Positions 25,231 to 35,272 of a DNA stretch of 64,000 bases are shown piece after piece; positions within the stretch are counted from its first letter, which is position 1, and the number at the start of each line of letters is the position of its first letter. Below the pieces are notes generated by a model, which saw nothing but the letters and a program-made list of their open reading frames with translations, ran no database searches and was not told where the DNA came from. This stretch comes from Cytophagales bacterium (GTDB lineage Bacteria > Bacteroidota > Bacteroidia > Cytophagales > Cyclobacteriaceae), in contig JAKSDQ010000003.1 of NCBI GenBank assembly GCA_022360015.1, forward strand, positions 62,001-126,000, written 5' to 3'. Made by a program: the position numbers and the translations under genes.

Positions 25231-26793
25231 CTAATCCGGCCGGTCGTGGAGATATGAGTTGTTTTTAGACAACTGAAAGTCATCATCCAGATTATACCTG
25301 GATATGTTCTTTTCAGATGAATGGGGAATATTTTGCAACCTGACCTTTTTTCTTTCATAAGCAGGCACTTCCAGCAGATTTTTGAATTTTTCAGTACTGA
25401 TAGAGGTGTTATTGCTGGCCCTCAATTCCATAGAACGCCTTTTTCCTTCCATGATCAGCCGCTCTTTTTTATAGAAAAACTCATTACTGGAGTCAGCAGG
25501 GATGTCCAGCCTCTCGTAACCCTTTGACTCCAGGCCTTTAGTTACTTCTTTATCAATTTTGTCCTCGAGCGAATAACGAATCGGACGGTCATTCTCTGAC
25601 TCATCCGAAACCTGAAGGCGAGACTCATCGATACTTTCGGGCTCTTCTCCGGAAACTTCAAAGCTGCTACCTGTGAATCCGTAATTTATCTTGTTATCCT
25701 GTGGTTTTTCATGGGGGCTGTTGACACGGATAGTATCATCTTCGAACAACTCGATTTGCTTATTTGACTCGAGGTCGATGACTTTTTTCCGGTCTTCATC
25801 CCTGTTGAAACGGTTATGGTCATGCATAAACCCCGTGGCGATTACGGTGACCCTGATGCCATCGCCAAGATCGGGGTCGTTGCCGTGGCCGAAGATCATC
25901 TGCGCATCGTCACCCGCTTTTTCCTGGATGTAATTGGTGATCTCAGAAAGCTCGTCAATTTGTAGTTCTGCTTCCTCTCCGGAAATAATTGAAAGCAGGA
26001 TTTTCTGTGCGCCGGTAATGTCTTTATTGTCCAGTAATGGAGAGGAAATAGCCTTTTCAGCGGCTTTCAGGGCCCTGTTTTCACCTTCGGTCTGAGCAGA
26101 ACCCATGATGGCGGCACCCGAGTCCTTCATGGTCGTTTTGACATCTTCAAAATCGACATTCACATAGCCTTCTACCGTGATGATTTCAGCTATTCCTTTG
26201 GCTGCGGTCAATAAAACGTTATCTGCTTGCGAAAAAGCCTGGGTAATAGATAAATTGCCATAAACTTCTCTCAGATTATCGTTAAGAATAACCAGTACCG
26301 TGTCACAGCTTTCTTTTAATTCTTTGATACCCTGCTCAGCCTGACGCATTTTTTTGGGGCCTTCGAAAGCAAAAGGTGCTGTTACTATACCTACAGTAAG
26401 AATTTCAAGTTCTTTGGCCACCTTGGCGATAACCGGGGCGGCTCCTGTTCCGGTGCCACCGCCCATTCCTGCGGTAATAAACACCATCTTTGTGTCATTA
26501 CTCAACAATTCCCTTATGTCTTCCTTGCTTTCAAGGGCAGCATCTTTTCCAACTTCAGGATTAGCACCGGCCCCAAGACCTTCGGTAAGATTTACTCCCA
26601 ACTGAAGCTTGTTAGGAATAGGACTGCCTTTGAGGGATTGGGCGTCCGTATTACAAACTATAAACTCTACATCTTTAATCCCCTGATTATACATGTGGTT
26701 AACAGCATTGCTACCACCTCCTCCTACACCAATTACCTTGATAATTGATTTATGATGCTTGGGAATATCGAATTTATACATATTTTCTGACAT
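25231..26793 (-). CDS. ftsZ: Cell division GTPase FtsZ
   Basis: The tubulin homologue that forms the division ring at midcell. Of the 520 residues, about 1-325 are the GTPase and polymerisation domains: GVGGGGSNAVNHM, the tubulin signature GGGTGTGAAPVIA, and the NDNLREVYG and GDGIRVTVIATGF stretches. Residues 330-500 are a long, charged, probably disordered linker, longer than in E. coli but usual in Bacteroidota. The end (DDDFQLSKNNSYLHDRPD) is probably the conserved C-terminal peptide that binds FtsA. It is the last gene of the dcw cluster, 107 bp downstream of ftsA. Confidence 0.98.
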   Translation of the reverse strand: MSENMYKFDIPKHHKSIIKVIGVGGGGSNAVNHMYNQGIKDVEFIVCNTDAQSLKGSPIPNKLQLGVNLTEGLGAGANPEVGKDAALESKEDIRELLSNDTKMVFITAGMGGGTGTGAAPVIAKVAKELEILTVGIVTAPFAFEGPKKMRQAEQGIKELKESCDTVLVILNDNLREVYGNLSITQAFSQADNVLLTAAKGIAEIITVEGYVNVDFEDVKTTMKDSGAAIMGSAQTEGENRALKAAEKAISSPLLDNKDITGAQKILLSIISGEEAELQIDELSEITNYIQEKAGDDAQMIFGHGNDPDLGDGIRVTVIATGFMHDHNRFNRDEDRKKVIDLESNKQIELFEDDTIRVNSPHEKPQDNKINYGFTGSSFEVSGEEPESIDESRLQVSDESENDRPIRYSLEDKIDKEVTKGLESKGYERLDIPADSSNEFFYKKERLIMEGKRRSMELRASNNTSISTEKFKNLLEVPAYERKKVRLQNIPHSSEKNISRYNLDDDFQLSKNNSYLHDRPD

Positions 26794-26900
26794 AACGATT
26801 TCCTGTTTAGGGTTTACAAATTTTAAATTCCAAAGAATTTAATTTCATTAGCGTGTTTTGGTTATAATAATTCTTGAGCTATAGAGTATTCATTCAGGGT

Positions 26901-28208
26901 TTAATATCCGTCCCTGTCATCGAGGTCATCAATTAACAGTCCCTTGGTACGATTTAAAATATTCTGAAAGAAGCTTCCTCCCCTGTCGACTATTTTACTG
27001 GCAGGTGTTTTGGGGGAAGACTCCTTGACTTCGTTGTATCGGTTGTCTCTTTCATCCAGTGCCCTGAATCCTGACAAAACCAATCCGACAGAAGTAGCAT
27101 ACATGGGGCTTTTAACGGCTTCGATTTTACATTTTCCCAGGTGCTCGTTCGGATGACCAATCCTGACGTCCATTCCGGTCATGTATTCAAATAATTGTTT
27201 CAGGGATTGAAGTTGTGAGCCACCACCGGTAATGACAATGCCACCGGCAAGTTTGCTCTCGTAACCCGAGGTAATGATTTCGGCGTGAACCAGTTCAATA
27301 ATTTCTGACATTCTGGCTTCGATGATATGGGCGAGGTTTCGTACCGAAATCTCTTTAGGAGGCCGGTTGCGCAACCCGGGGATAGAAACAATCTGGTTTA
27401 CTTCCGCCGTTTCAGCGATGGCTTTGCCAAATTTGGTTTTTAGCAATTCTGCCTGATGTTGCAGTATGTAACAGCCCTGCTTAATATCAGAGGTCAATAT
27501 ATTTCCACCAAAAGGGATAACCGCGGTATGCCGGATTAGGTTATCCTGAAAAATCGCGATATCGGTTGTTCCGCCCCCGATATCTACCAGGCAAATACCC
27601 GCTTCCTTCTCTTCCTCGCTTAATACGGACAGGCTGGATGCCAAAGGTTCCAGAATTAAATTATCAATTTCCAACCCCGCCCTTCGCACGCATTTGTTTA
27701 CATTATTGATCGCGTTGGTCTGGGCGGTAATAATGTGAAAGTCCGCTTCCAGGCGTACCCCGGACATGCCAACCGGGTCGATAATACCTTCTTCGTAGTC
27801 CACGATGTAATCCTGGGGCATTACATGAATGATTTCACTTCCGGGGGGAATGACTATCCGGTGCATATCGTTTGTCAACCGCTTTACATCCTCGATATTG
27901 ATCTCACCATCTTTTGAGTCCCTGGTGATGCTACCATGATGAATGCTGCTTTTGATATGCTGCCCGGCGATGCCCACGTTAACCACTCCGATATTGATAC
28001 CGGCCATTTCCTCTGCCTCTTTTACCGCCTGCTCAATCGCACTGACGGTTTTGTCGATATTGGTAACAATACCTCTGATTACACCATCCGAAACTGCTTT
28101 GCCCATGCCGAGAACCTCTAATTTCCCAAATTCATTTTTCCTCCCCACAATGGCACATATCTTCGTAGTCCCGATGTCTAATCCGACAATGATTTGTTCT
28201 TGTTGCAT
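26901..28208 (-). CDS. ftsA: Cell division protein FtsA
   Basis: An actin-fold ATPase that tethers FtsZ to the inner membrane. The 435 residues contain GLDIGTTKICAIVGR (phosphate 1), the 1C subdomain (about residues 85-165), ICLVDIGGGTTDIAIF (phosphate 2) and GGIVITGGGSQL (adenosine). The C-terminal part has a variable stretch and ends in RTKGLLIDDLDDRDGY, with a short amphipathic segment (FFQNILNRTKGLL) as the likely membrane-targeting helix. It lies 10 bp downstream of ftsQ in the dcw operon. Confidence 0.97.
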   Translation of the reverse strand: MQQEQIIVGLDIGTTKICAIVGRKNEFGKLEVLGMGKAVSDGVIRGIVTNIDKTVSAIEQAVKEAEEMAGINIGVVNVGIAGQHIKSSIHHGSITRDSKDGEINIEDVKRLTNDMHRIVIPPGSEIIHVMPQDYIVDYEEGIIDPVGMSGVRLEADFHIITAQTNAINNVNKCVRRAGLEIDNLILEPLASSLSVLSEEEKEAGICLVDIGGGTTDIAIFQDNLIRHTAVIPFGGNILTSDIKQGCYILQHQAELLKTKFGKAIAETAEVNQIVSIPGLRNRPPKEISVRNLAHIIEARMSEIIELVHAEIITSGYESKLAGGIVITGGGSQLQSLKQLFEYMTGMDVRIGHPNEHLGKCKIEAVKSPMYATSVGLVLSGFRALDERDNRYNEVKESSPKTPASKIVDRGGSFFQNILNRTKGLLIDDLDDRDGY

Positions 28209-28218
28209 AGCTCAATAA

Positions 28219-28989
28219 TTATTCACAAACAATTTGGTTATTATATTTGATATTGACTCTTTTATAATGATTCCATCCCTTTTGTGGCAGAATCTTTTTA
28301 AAGAATATTTTTAGATTTCTGAATTTTACGTCGTAATCCTCAGGGGTTCCAAAGCTTATTACCTGCCTTCCCACCTGTGGATAAATGGTAATTTCATTGT
28401 TTTTATCAATTGCTAACTGTGCGACCTGTGCCTTCCAGAATGGGTGCTGATCTATGTATTGCAACACCTCAAGCAACGATCCGTTTTCTTCACCGGCAAT
28501 CAGGCCTTCTTTTACGATGTCATCCACATTTTCACCACTCACCAGCATCACCCGGGCCGTGTACCTTTCCGATGTAGGCAGGATTACCCCCGCTTTACTG
28601 ATGTAGCCATCGGGCCCTGTATGCCTGATCACCCGGGCGATGGGCCGGCGTTGTGTGATATTGACAATCAACGCCCCTTTCAGATCTTTATAAACATCCA
28701 CATCTTTCACAAAAAGATTGGTTTTAATGCGTTCCTCTATCTCCTTCAAATCAACCTCACTCATGGCCTGGCCGATAATGTTAATCGTGTTATCGTTAGT
28801 AATCAGTTTGTGAATATCATCGCGATCTACAAAAAAGTTGTCAGACTGCTGCTCAACACTGATGACTATTTGCCGAACAAACTTATCACCATGATTCTTT
28901 TCAACAAGGCCAATCAATAAAAAGATTACCAGGCACGAAAAGACGACTTTATAGGTGGTTTTTATTTTTAACTTATTCAACATTTTCAT
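28219..28989 (-). CDS. ftsQ: Cell division protein FtsQ
   Basis: A 256-residue bitopic membrane protein of the divisome. One transmembrane segment (VVFSCLVIFLLIGLV, about residues 15-29) is followed by a periplasmic POTRA-like domain (VEQQSDNFFVDRDDIHKLIT, ERIKTNLFVKDVDVYKDLKG, VNITQRRPIARVI) and a beta domain. The sequence is divergent from the proteobacterial protein, as usual in Bacteroidota, and position between murC and ftsA supports the call. It overlaps the end of murC by 17 bp; a second ATG at 28983 is also possible. Confidence 0.9.
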   Translation of the reverse strand: MKMLNKLKIKTTYKVVFSCLVIFLLIGLVEKNHGDKFVRQIVISVEQQSDNFFVDRDDIHKLITNDNTINIIGQAMSEVDLKEIEERIKTNLFVKDVDVYKDLKGALIVNITQRRPIARVIRHTGPDGYISKAGVILPTSERYTARVMLVSGENVDDIVKEGLIAGEENGSLLEVLQYIDQHPFWKAQVAQLAIDKNNEITIYPQVGRQVISFGTPEDYDVKFRNLKIFFKKILPQKGWNHYKRVNIKYNNQIVCE

Positions 28990-30376
28990 CCGGATTTAAC
29001 ACTTGTTTTAAAGGCCCAACCAATTGATCTATGTCACCGGCCCCAATCGTCGCCAACACCTCCGGTTCCACGGCTTTAATCTTATCCAGCACATTCGCGG
29101 CGGTGCACTTTATTTTACTTTTTGACTTTATTTTATCGAATATTATATCAGCGGTCACACCTTCAATGGGTTGTTCCCTCGCCGGATATATATCCATTAA
29201 AAATACTTCATCCGCCAAGCTTAAACTTTCAGCAAATCCCTGTGCAAAATCACGGGTTCTGCTGTACAGGTGGGGTTGAAATATCACCGTTAACTTTTTT
29301 TCCGGAAATATCGCCCTTACCGACCTGATAAAAGCCGCAATTTCGACAGGATGATGGGCATAATCGTCGATGAATACCAATTTATCATTTTTGATGATAT
29401 ACTCGAATCTCCTGCTAACTCCGGCATAACTTTCAATCCCATGGCGAATATGCTCCTCACTTACCTCCAAAGACAGGGCCACGGATATGGCCGCTATCGC
29501 GTTCTCCAAATTATGGTAACCGGGGAACTTCAATTTCAAATCCTTAATTTGTCCTCCCGGCCAGTTAAAATCAAAAATAAAATCCCCTTCAACAATCCTT
29601 ATCCTGTTGGCAAAGGTACGGGTACCATTGCACGCATAGGTACTGACTTTCAGGTTTGAGGCATGCCTGTCCAGTAAATACTCGGCAACCGACTCATTAA
29701 TAAACAACTGTCCATCTTCTGCTATCTTTCTGATAAAGGCCTTAAATGAGTCATACATATTGGCCTTGTTATCATAGATATCAAGATGATCAGCATCAGC
29801 GGATGTTATCACGGCAATATCCGGGTGAAGCGTTAGAAAGGAGCGATCATACTCGTCAGCCTCCACCACCACGATGTTTTCATCGTCTTTGTTGTCATTT
29901 AACAATAAATTCGATGCATAGTTAACGGCTATTCCCCCCAGGAAGGCGGAACTGCCAAGTCCGGCCACTTTTAAAAGGTGAGCAATCATAGAAGAAGTGG
30001 TGGTTTTTCCATGAGTGCCTGCTACGGCGACCGTAAATTTATTTTCTGTAATAATACCTAATACTTCTGATCTTTTTTTAAGATCATACCCCGAATTTTT
30101 AAGAAAATTTAATTCTTTATGTTCCTGCGGTATGGCCGGCGTATAAACCACCAGGGCATTCGGATTAAAGCCTCTCAATGCTGCAGGCAGTAAAGCAACA
30201 TCATCTTCGAAATGAATTTCAATACCCTCCTCTATCAACTTACCGGTTAGTGGTGTGGGAGTCCTGTCATAACCCATTACTTTGATACTATGATGCTTAA
30301 ACCACCTTGCCAGGGCACTCATACCAATGCCTCCGATGCCAATAAAATAAGCGATATGTATGTTATTGATATTCAA
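28973..30376 (-). CDS. murC: UDP-N-acetylmuramate--L-alanine ligase
   Basis: Adds L-alanine to UDP-N-acetylmuramate, the first peptide step of peptidoglycan precursor synthesis, in the cytoplasm. At 467 residues it has the family length. The N-terminal UDP-binding loop is YFIGIGGIGMSALARWF, the ATP loop VAVAGTHGKTTTSSMIAHLL, and ADEYDRSFL, DDYAHHPVEI and FQPHLYSRTRDFA are Mur ligase core features. The start is TTG at 30376, overlapping the murG stop by 4 bp (TTGA); no ATG is near, and this TTG gives the conserved N-terminus. Confidence 0.97.
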   Translation of the reverse strand: MNINNIHIAYFIGIGGIGMSALARWFKHHSIKVMGYDRTPTPLTGKLIEEGIEIHFEDDVALLPAALRGFNPNALVVYTPAIPQEHKELNFLKNSGYDLKKRSEVLGIITENKFTVAVAGTHGKTTTSSMIAHLLKVAGLGSSAFLGGIAVNYASNLLLNDNKDDENIVVVEADEYDRSFLTLHPDIAVITSADADHLDIYDNKANMYDSFKAFIRKIAEDGQLFINESVAEYLLDRHASNLKVSTYACNGTRTFANRIRIVEGDFIFDFNWPGGQIKDLKLKFPGYHNLENAIAAISVALSLEVSEEHIRHGIESYAGVSRRFEYIIKNDKLVFIDDYAHHPVEIAAFIRSVRAIFPEKKLTVIFQPHLYSRTRDFAQGFAESLSLADEVFLMDIYPAREQPIEGVTADIIFDKIKSKSKIKCTAANVLDKIKAVEPEVLATIGAGDIDQLVGPLKQVLNPDENVE

Positions 30377-31482
30377 TTTATTAAGCTTAAAACTTCCCTG
30401 GCAATCATATCTGCCGCATCAGGCTTGGCAAGTTTTCCGATATGCGCTTTTAAAGACATCTGCCTTTCGTTATCATGGATCAGTTTTATGGTAGCTTTCA
30501 CCAATGCCGATCTGGCATCTTTGTCTTTTATCAGCACTGCGGCATTTTTTTCGACCAATGCCTGGGCATTTTTGGTTTGGTGATCCTCGGCAACATTGGG
30601 TGATGGCACAAATATTACTGGTTTACCCACCATACACAACTCCGAAATGGAGAGCGCTCCGGCACGGCTTATGACGACGTCGGCGGCAGCATATGCCAGA
30701 TCCATTTCCTTTAAAAACTCAAATATTCTGAAATTACTCAGATCATAGTTATGCACGCTTTCCTTTACTTCTTTGTAGTAAAACCGGCCGGTTTGCCAGA
30801 TCACCTGAATACCGGCCTCAATAATTTGCTCAATTTCAGCGAGCAGGCTGTGATTAATGGTGCGGGCCCCGTTGCTTCCGCCAATTATCAGAACTGTTTT
30901 TTGGGTCGGCGAAAGATTAAAAAACCGCATGGCTTGTGCTCTTTTTTCGCCAGCATGAATAATATCCTTTCGTACCGGATTTCCTGTAATCACAATTTTG
31001 TCCTTTGGAAAGAACCTTTCCATGTGCTCATGAGCCACACAAATCCTGTCAACCCGTTTGGCCAACAACTTATTGGTAATACCCGGATAGGAATTTTGCT
31101 CCTGTATCAAGGCAGGAATTCCTTTGCCGGTGGCACGGTACAACAACGGACCACTGGCAAACCCGCCTACTCCTATGACGACATCGGGTTTAAAACTGTT
31201 AATGATTCTTCCCGATTTCAACAAACTTGAAATCAGCTTGAAAGGAAAAGACAAATTGTTAATTGTCAGCTTTCTCCGGATACCGCTGATCCACAAACCG
31301 ATGATATCATACCCGGATTCAGGCACTTTTTGCATTTCCATTCTACCCTTCGCCCCTACAAACAGTAATTTTATATCAGGACTCATGGCCTTCAAAGTAT
31401 TGGCAATGGCAATAGCCGGGTAAATATGCCCTCCGGTGCCGCCTCCGCTGATAATAACCCGATATGGTCTGTTCTTTTCGAT
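30373..31482 (-). CDS. murG: UDP-GlcNAc:lipid I N-acetylglucosaminyltransferase with unclear start codon
   Basis: Transfers GlcNAc from UDP-GlcNAc to lipid I to form lipid II at the inner face of the membrane. Visible features: the N-terminal loop VIISGGGTGGHIYPAIAIAN, PDVVIGVGGFASGPLL, PALIQEQNSYPGITNKLLA, IGGSNGARTINHS and the donor-binding FVPSPNVAEDHQTKNAQALV. The first ATG of the frame (31395) would delete the glycine-rich loop, so it cannot be the true start. Between the ftsW stop (31501-31503) and the loop there is no ATG, GTG, TTG or CTG in this frame; the coordinate uses the ATC at 31482 as a guess, giving 369 residues. The frame is continuous with ftsW apart from the TAA. A rare start codon, stop readthrough or a base error could explain it. 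Confidence 0.88.
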   Translation of the reverse strand: MEKNRPYRVIISGGGTGGHIYPAIAIANTLKAMSPDIKLLFVGAKGRMEMQKVPESGYDIIGLWISGIRRKLTINNLSFPFKLISSLLKSGRIINSFKPDVVIGVGGFASGPLLYRATGKGIPALIQEQNSYPGITNKLLAKRVDRICVAHEHMERFFPKDKIVITGNPVRKDIIHAGEKRAQAMRFFNLSPTQKTVLIIGGSNGARTINHSLLAEIEQIIEAGIQVIWQTGRFYYKEVKESVHNYDLSNFRIFEFLKEMDLAYAAADVVISRAGALSISELCMVGKPVIFVPSPNVAEDHQTKNAQALVEKNAAVLIKDKDARSALVKATIKLIHDNERQMSLKAHIGKLAKPDAADMIAREVLSLIN

Positions 31483-31500
31483 AACGTCGTTATTTTTATG

Positions 31501-32661
31501 TTATACCAACTGTGGTACTTTTTTCTTTTTCGATTTAAAAAGGGTTTCAGCATTTTCACCTCTGCTGACACTTAAGATGATGCCCAGAGAAACGCCGGTA
31601 AACAACAAAGAGGTTCCCCCCATACTCAAGAATGGCAAAGGCAGTCCTGTAATTGGGCCTAACCCAACAGCTACACCCATATTCACCATGGCCTGGAGCA
31701 CGAGGGCAAAACTTAATCCCGCCGACAAAAGCCCTCCAAAGGGGCGCTCACTTTTGGCCGTAGTCACCATACCCCGGTATAGCAGGGCCAGGTACAAAAA
31801 CACCACCAAAATCCCTCCTATCAGACCATATTCTTCCAAAACAATGGCATAGATGAAATCCGAATATGGATGAGGCAAAAAATTACGTTGATCACTTTGC
31901 CCGGGGCCTTTTCCGGTAATTCCTCCGGTGGCGATAGCGATATAGGATTGCCTGGCCTGAAAGGAAATTTCTGTGGGGCTCAGCCAATTCTCAAAACGGC
32001 TCGCAACGGTCTCTCCCCGTTCACCGATCTTAAAAGCGATAATGCCGCCTAAGATTCCGACCACAATCAGCATGAAGAGATATTTTACCGGCACACGGCC
32101 AATAAATAACAGCAACATGCAGGTCAAAAAAAGCAATGCCGCCGAGGAAAAGTTACTCAGGGCAATCAAGGTAATAATTACCCCACACCAGAGAAGGATT
32201 GGGATTAATGATTCCTTGAAATCAGCAATATTTTGCTGTCTTTTGGCCAGCATGCTGGCCAGGTTGATGATCAGTGCAAAGGTGGCAAAATCAGAAGGTT
32301 GAAACTGCTGATTGATCAGGGGAATTTCAATCCATCTTGTTGCCTCATTTAAATTTACCCCGGAAGACCAGGTATAAAATAACAACAGTGCGGCAACGAT
32401 CAGGGCCAACCTCGATATTTTTGCGTAGTATTTATAGTCGATACGGTGAGCTACCCACATCGCTGCGAGGCTAAGCATTACGAGTAACGATTGTTTGAAC
32501 AGAAAGTATTCCGTATTACCACCATAGCTTTTATAGGCCAGCGTGCCGGTGGCGCTGTAAACCACAAGAATGCTCAGGATGGACAACGAAATGGCGATAA
32601 ACCAGATGATGGGATCACCTTTCATATTATTTTCAATCCAACTTTTAATTGTATCTACCAT
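31501..32661 (-). CDS. ftsW: Lipid II polymerase FtsW (SEDS family)
   Basis: A septal peptidoglycan glycosyltransferase that works with FtsI. The 386 residues carry about ten membrane segments (for example WFIAISLSILSILVVYSATG, SLLVMLSLAAMWVAH, YLFMLIVVGILGGIIAF, GGILVVFLYLALLYRG). SEDS signatures are ARQSYIAIATGGITGKGPGQ, LPHPYSDFIYAIVLEEYGLI and GLPLPFLSMGGTSLLFTGVS. It starts 1 bp after murD and ends with TAA directly before, and in frame with, murG. Confidence 0.96.
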   Translation of the reverse strand: MVDTIKSWIENNMKGDPIIWFIAISLSILSILVVYSATGTLAYKSYGGNTEYFLFKQSLLVMLSLAAMWVAHRIDYKYYAKISRLALIVAALLLFYTWSSGVNLNEATRWIEIPLINQQFQPSDFATFALIINLASMLAKRQQNIADFKESLIPILLWCGVIITLIALSNFSSAALLFLTCMLLLFIGRVPVKYLFMLIVVGILGGIIAFKIGERGETVASRFENWLSPTEISFQARQSYIAIATGGITGKGPGQSDQRNFLPHPYSDFIYAIVLEEYGLIGGILVVFLYLALLYRGMVTTAKSERPFGGLLSAGLSFALVLQAMVNMGVAVGLGPITGLPLPFLSMGGTSLLFTGVSLGIILSVSRGENAETLFKSKKKKVPQLV

Positions 32662-32662
32662 G

Positions 32663-34027
32663 TCAAACTACTTCCCTTTTGTTCAAAATAAGTTTTGCAA
32701 CTGCTTCTTTAAACTTCTCTCCTCTTTCCTCATAGTTTTTAAACAAATCAAAACTGGCGCAGGCAGGTGAGAGCAAAACCACGTCCCCGCTTCGGGCAAA
32801 TTCAAAAGACTTTTTCACTGCATCGTACATATCGGTACTTTCCTGCAATTCTTTTACTTCGTGTTTAAAAGCCTCCTTTAATTTTTCATTATCGAGGCCG
32901 AGGCAAACCATGGCTTTGACATTTTTTTTGACAAGGGCTTTCAGTTGGCTATAATCATTGCCTTTGTCCGTACCGCCGGCAATCCAAACGATTGGCTTGT
33001 CAAATGCCCCCAGGGCATAAAATACCGCGTCAACGTTAGTGGCTTTGGAGTCATTGATAAATGAGATGTTGTTGATATTGCCCACAGTCTCCAGCCGGTG
33101 ACTCGCATTTTTGAAGCTTTTAAGTGCTTTTTTAACCAATTCAACATCAGCCCCCGCGACTACGGCGGCAAGTACCGCGGCCATGGCATTGATATGGTTA
33201 TGTTGACCGTAAACAGGGATATCGGCAGTGTTAATTTTAAAATTTTCAACAATACCGGTCCTGAATTCAAATTCACCGTTCCTTTTAAACGCTCCTTTTT
33301 CAAACATTTCTGTTAAAGAGATGGGTAATACGGTGAGATCCGGCAGATGATTTTTTAGCCTGTTTTTGATGACATCATCATCATAAAAATAGACAAAATA
33401 GTCTTCGGGCAGCATATTATTGATAATGCGGAACTTGGCGGCTGCATATTTATCAAAGTCATAATCATAGCGGTCGAGGTGGTCAGGCGTTATATTCAGC
33501 AGAATGGCCACATCGGATTTAAAATCAAAAAGTGTGTCCAACTGGAAACTGCTTAATTCCAGCACATAAAAGTCAAAACGGTCATTAATAACCTGCCGGG
33601 CCAGGCTATGGCCTACATTGCCGGCCAAACCTACTGAAAATCCTGCCTCTTTCAATAAATGGTAAAGCAGCAGGGTAGTGGTTGTTTTTCCGTTAGTACC
33701 TGTTACTGTCAGCATGCTGGCATCGGTGTATCTCGCCGCAAATTCCACCTCGCCGATCACAGGTATCCCTTTAGCTTTTAACGCCGTTAAAATAGAGGCC
33801 GAATCAGGTATTCCCGGGCTTTTAATTACCTCATGGGCATTCATAATCAGCCCGGGGGTATGCGTTCCCTGCTCAAAATCAATATGATGTTCCGACAAAA
33901 CAGACGCATACCGGGGCTGAATGGCGCCATAGTCGGAAACAAACACCTCAAAGCCCTTTGCATGGGCCAATAATGCTGCTCCAACGCCGCTTTCACCCGC
34001 TCCTAATATGACTATTCTTTTTTGCAT
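32663..34027 (-). CDS. murD: UDP-N-acetylmuramoyl-L-alanine--D-glutamate ligase
   Basis: Adds D-glutamate to UDP-MurNAc-L-Ala in the cytoplasm. A 454-residue Mur ligase with the N-terminal UDP-binding loop (RIVILGAGESGVGAALLA), ATP loop (TVTGTNGKTTTTLLLYHLL), the ELSSFQLDTL segment, ITPDHLDRYDYDFDKYAAAK, HNHINAMAAVLAA and INDSKATNVDAVFYALG, all diagnostic for MurD. The tail VVLLSPACASFDLFKNYEER is the C-terminal domain substrate-binding region. Only 19 bp separate it from mraY upstream. Confidence 0.97.
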   Translation of the reverse strand: MQKRIVILGAGESGVGAALLAHAKGFEVFVSDYGAIQPRYASVLSEHHIDFEQGTHTPGLIMNAHEVIKSPGIPDSASILTALKAKGIPVIGEVEFAARYTDASMLTVTGTNGKTTTTLLLYHLLKEAGFSVGLAGNVGHSLARQVINDRFDFYVLELSSFQLDTLFDFKSDVAILLNITPDHLDRYDYDFDKYAAAKFRIINNMLPEDYFVYFYDDDVIKNRLKNHLPDLTVLPISLTEMFEKGAFKRNGEFEFRTGIVENFKINTADIPVYGQHNHINAMAAVLAAVVAGADVELVKKALKSFKNASHRLETVGNINNISFINDSKATNVDAVFYALGAFDKPIVWIAGGTDKGNDYSQLKALVKKNVKAMVCLGLDNEKLKEAFKHEVKELQESTDMYDAVKKSFEFARSGDVVLLSPACASFDLFKNYEERGEKFKEAVAKLILNKREVV

Positions 34028-34046
34028 CTGCTTTTCTAATGCGATA

Positions 34047-35258
34047 TTATCTCAGTTTCAGGGTAGCCAATGTCAATATGGCCAATAAGATCCCTACTAT
34101 CCAAAACCTTGTTACAATTTTTGATTCGTGGATTCCTTTCATCTGATAATGATGATGAAGGGGCGACATTTTAAATATTCTCTTGCCTTCACCGTACTTC
34201 TTTTTAGTGTATTTAAAATAAGATACCTGCAAAATCACTGAAACCAGTTCAATCAGAAAAACCCCGCATAACATCGGGATCAGTAACTCCTTTCTGACAC
34301 ACAGAGCCAGCACAGCGATCACTCCACCCAAAGAAAGACTTCCGGTGTCTCCCATGAAAACCTGGGCGGGAAATGAATTATACCATAAAAAACCCACACA
34401 GGCCCCCACCAGCGCCGAGCAAAAGACTGTCAACTCTCCAAGGTCAGGGATATACATGATATTCAAATAATTACTAAAATCAAAACGGCCACTCAGGTAA
34501 GCAAAAATTGCCAATGTCAGTGCAATTATTGCTGTTGTACCTGCTGCCAGTCCATCTATCCCATCGGTGATATTGACTCCGTTGGAAACCGCTGTTACCA
34601 CAAAAATAACTACTATCGTATAGGTAATCCACGTATAATGCTCATTGAGGAATGGCAGGATGTTTTTATAATCCAGTTCATTGTTTTTTAAAAATGGCAG
34701 TGTCGTGGTGGTCGACTTCATACTTTCATAGTTTCTGCCCAGATCCGGATCTTGAAATTGTTCTCCCAGGTTGTTAAATACACCGATGACCACATCCTGG
34801 TGGAAAAACAATGTCAAGCCCACCAGCAGCCCCAGGGAAACCTGACCAAAAACTTTAAACTTGCCAGCCAGGCCACTCTTATCCTTTTTAAAAACTTTAA
34901 TGTAATCATCCAGAAAGCCAATAAGTCCCAGCCAAAGTGTGGATACCAAAAGCAATATGATATAAATATTTTCCACCTGGGCAAAAAGCAGGGTAGGAAA
35001 CAAAATGGCGGCAATGATGATAATACCACCCATGGTAGGTGTTCCCTTTTTCTCCATTTGTCCTTCCAGCCCCAGATCCCTGATGCTTTCACCCACTTGC
35101 TTTTTTCTCAGCAGGTCTATTAACTTTTTGCCAAAGACAACGGTAATCAACAAGGAAAGGACGGCAGCCATTCCTGCGCGAAAAGAAATGTACTGAAACA
35201 CACCTGCTCCAAAGAGATCGAATTCGCGGTCCAGATAACTAAATAAATAGTAAAACAT
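34047..35258 (-). CDS. mraY: Phospho-N-acetylmuramoyl-pentapeptide-transferase
   Basis: Transfers phospho-MurNAc-pentapeptide to undecaprenyl phosphate to make lipid I. The 403 residues include about ten membrane segments and the MraY signatures [32 protein letters not shown] (acidic active-site residues), [39 protein letters not shown] and [19 protein letters not shown]. It is longer than the E. coli enzyme (360) because of an extra periplasmic loop around residues 155-205, a Bacteroidota feature. Confidence 0.97.
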   Translation of the reverse strand: MFYYLFSYLDREFDLFGAGVFQYISFRAGMAAVLSLLITVVFGKKLIDLLRKKQVGESIRDLGLEGQMEKKGTPTMGGIIIIAAILFPTLLFAQVENIYIILLLVSTLWLGLIGFLDDYIKVFKKDKSGLAGKFKVFGQVSLGLLVGLTLFFHQDVVIGVFNNLGEQFQDPDLGRNYESMKSTTTTLPFLKNNELDYKNILPFLNEHYTWITYTIVVIFVVTAVSNGVNITDGIDGLAAGTTAIIALTLAIFAYLSGRFDFSNYLNIMYIPDLGELTVFCSALVGACVGFLWYNSFPAQVFMGDTGSLSLGGVIAVLALCVRKELLIPMLCGVFLIELVSVILQVSYFKYTKKKYGEGKRIFKMSPLHHHYQMKGIHESKIVTRFWIVGILLAILTLATLKLR

Positions 35259-35272
35259 CCTTATTTTTTATG

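Noticed and set aside
30373-31395. murG starting at the ATG at 31395
   Set aside because: This start would remove the glycine-rich loop needed for MurG activity, which is encoded directly upstream in the same frame.
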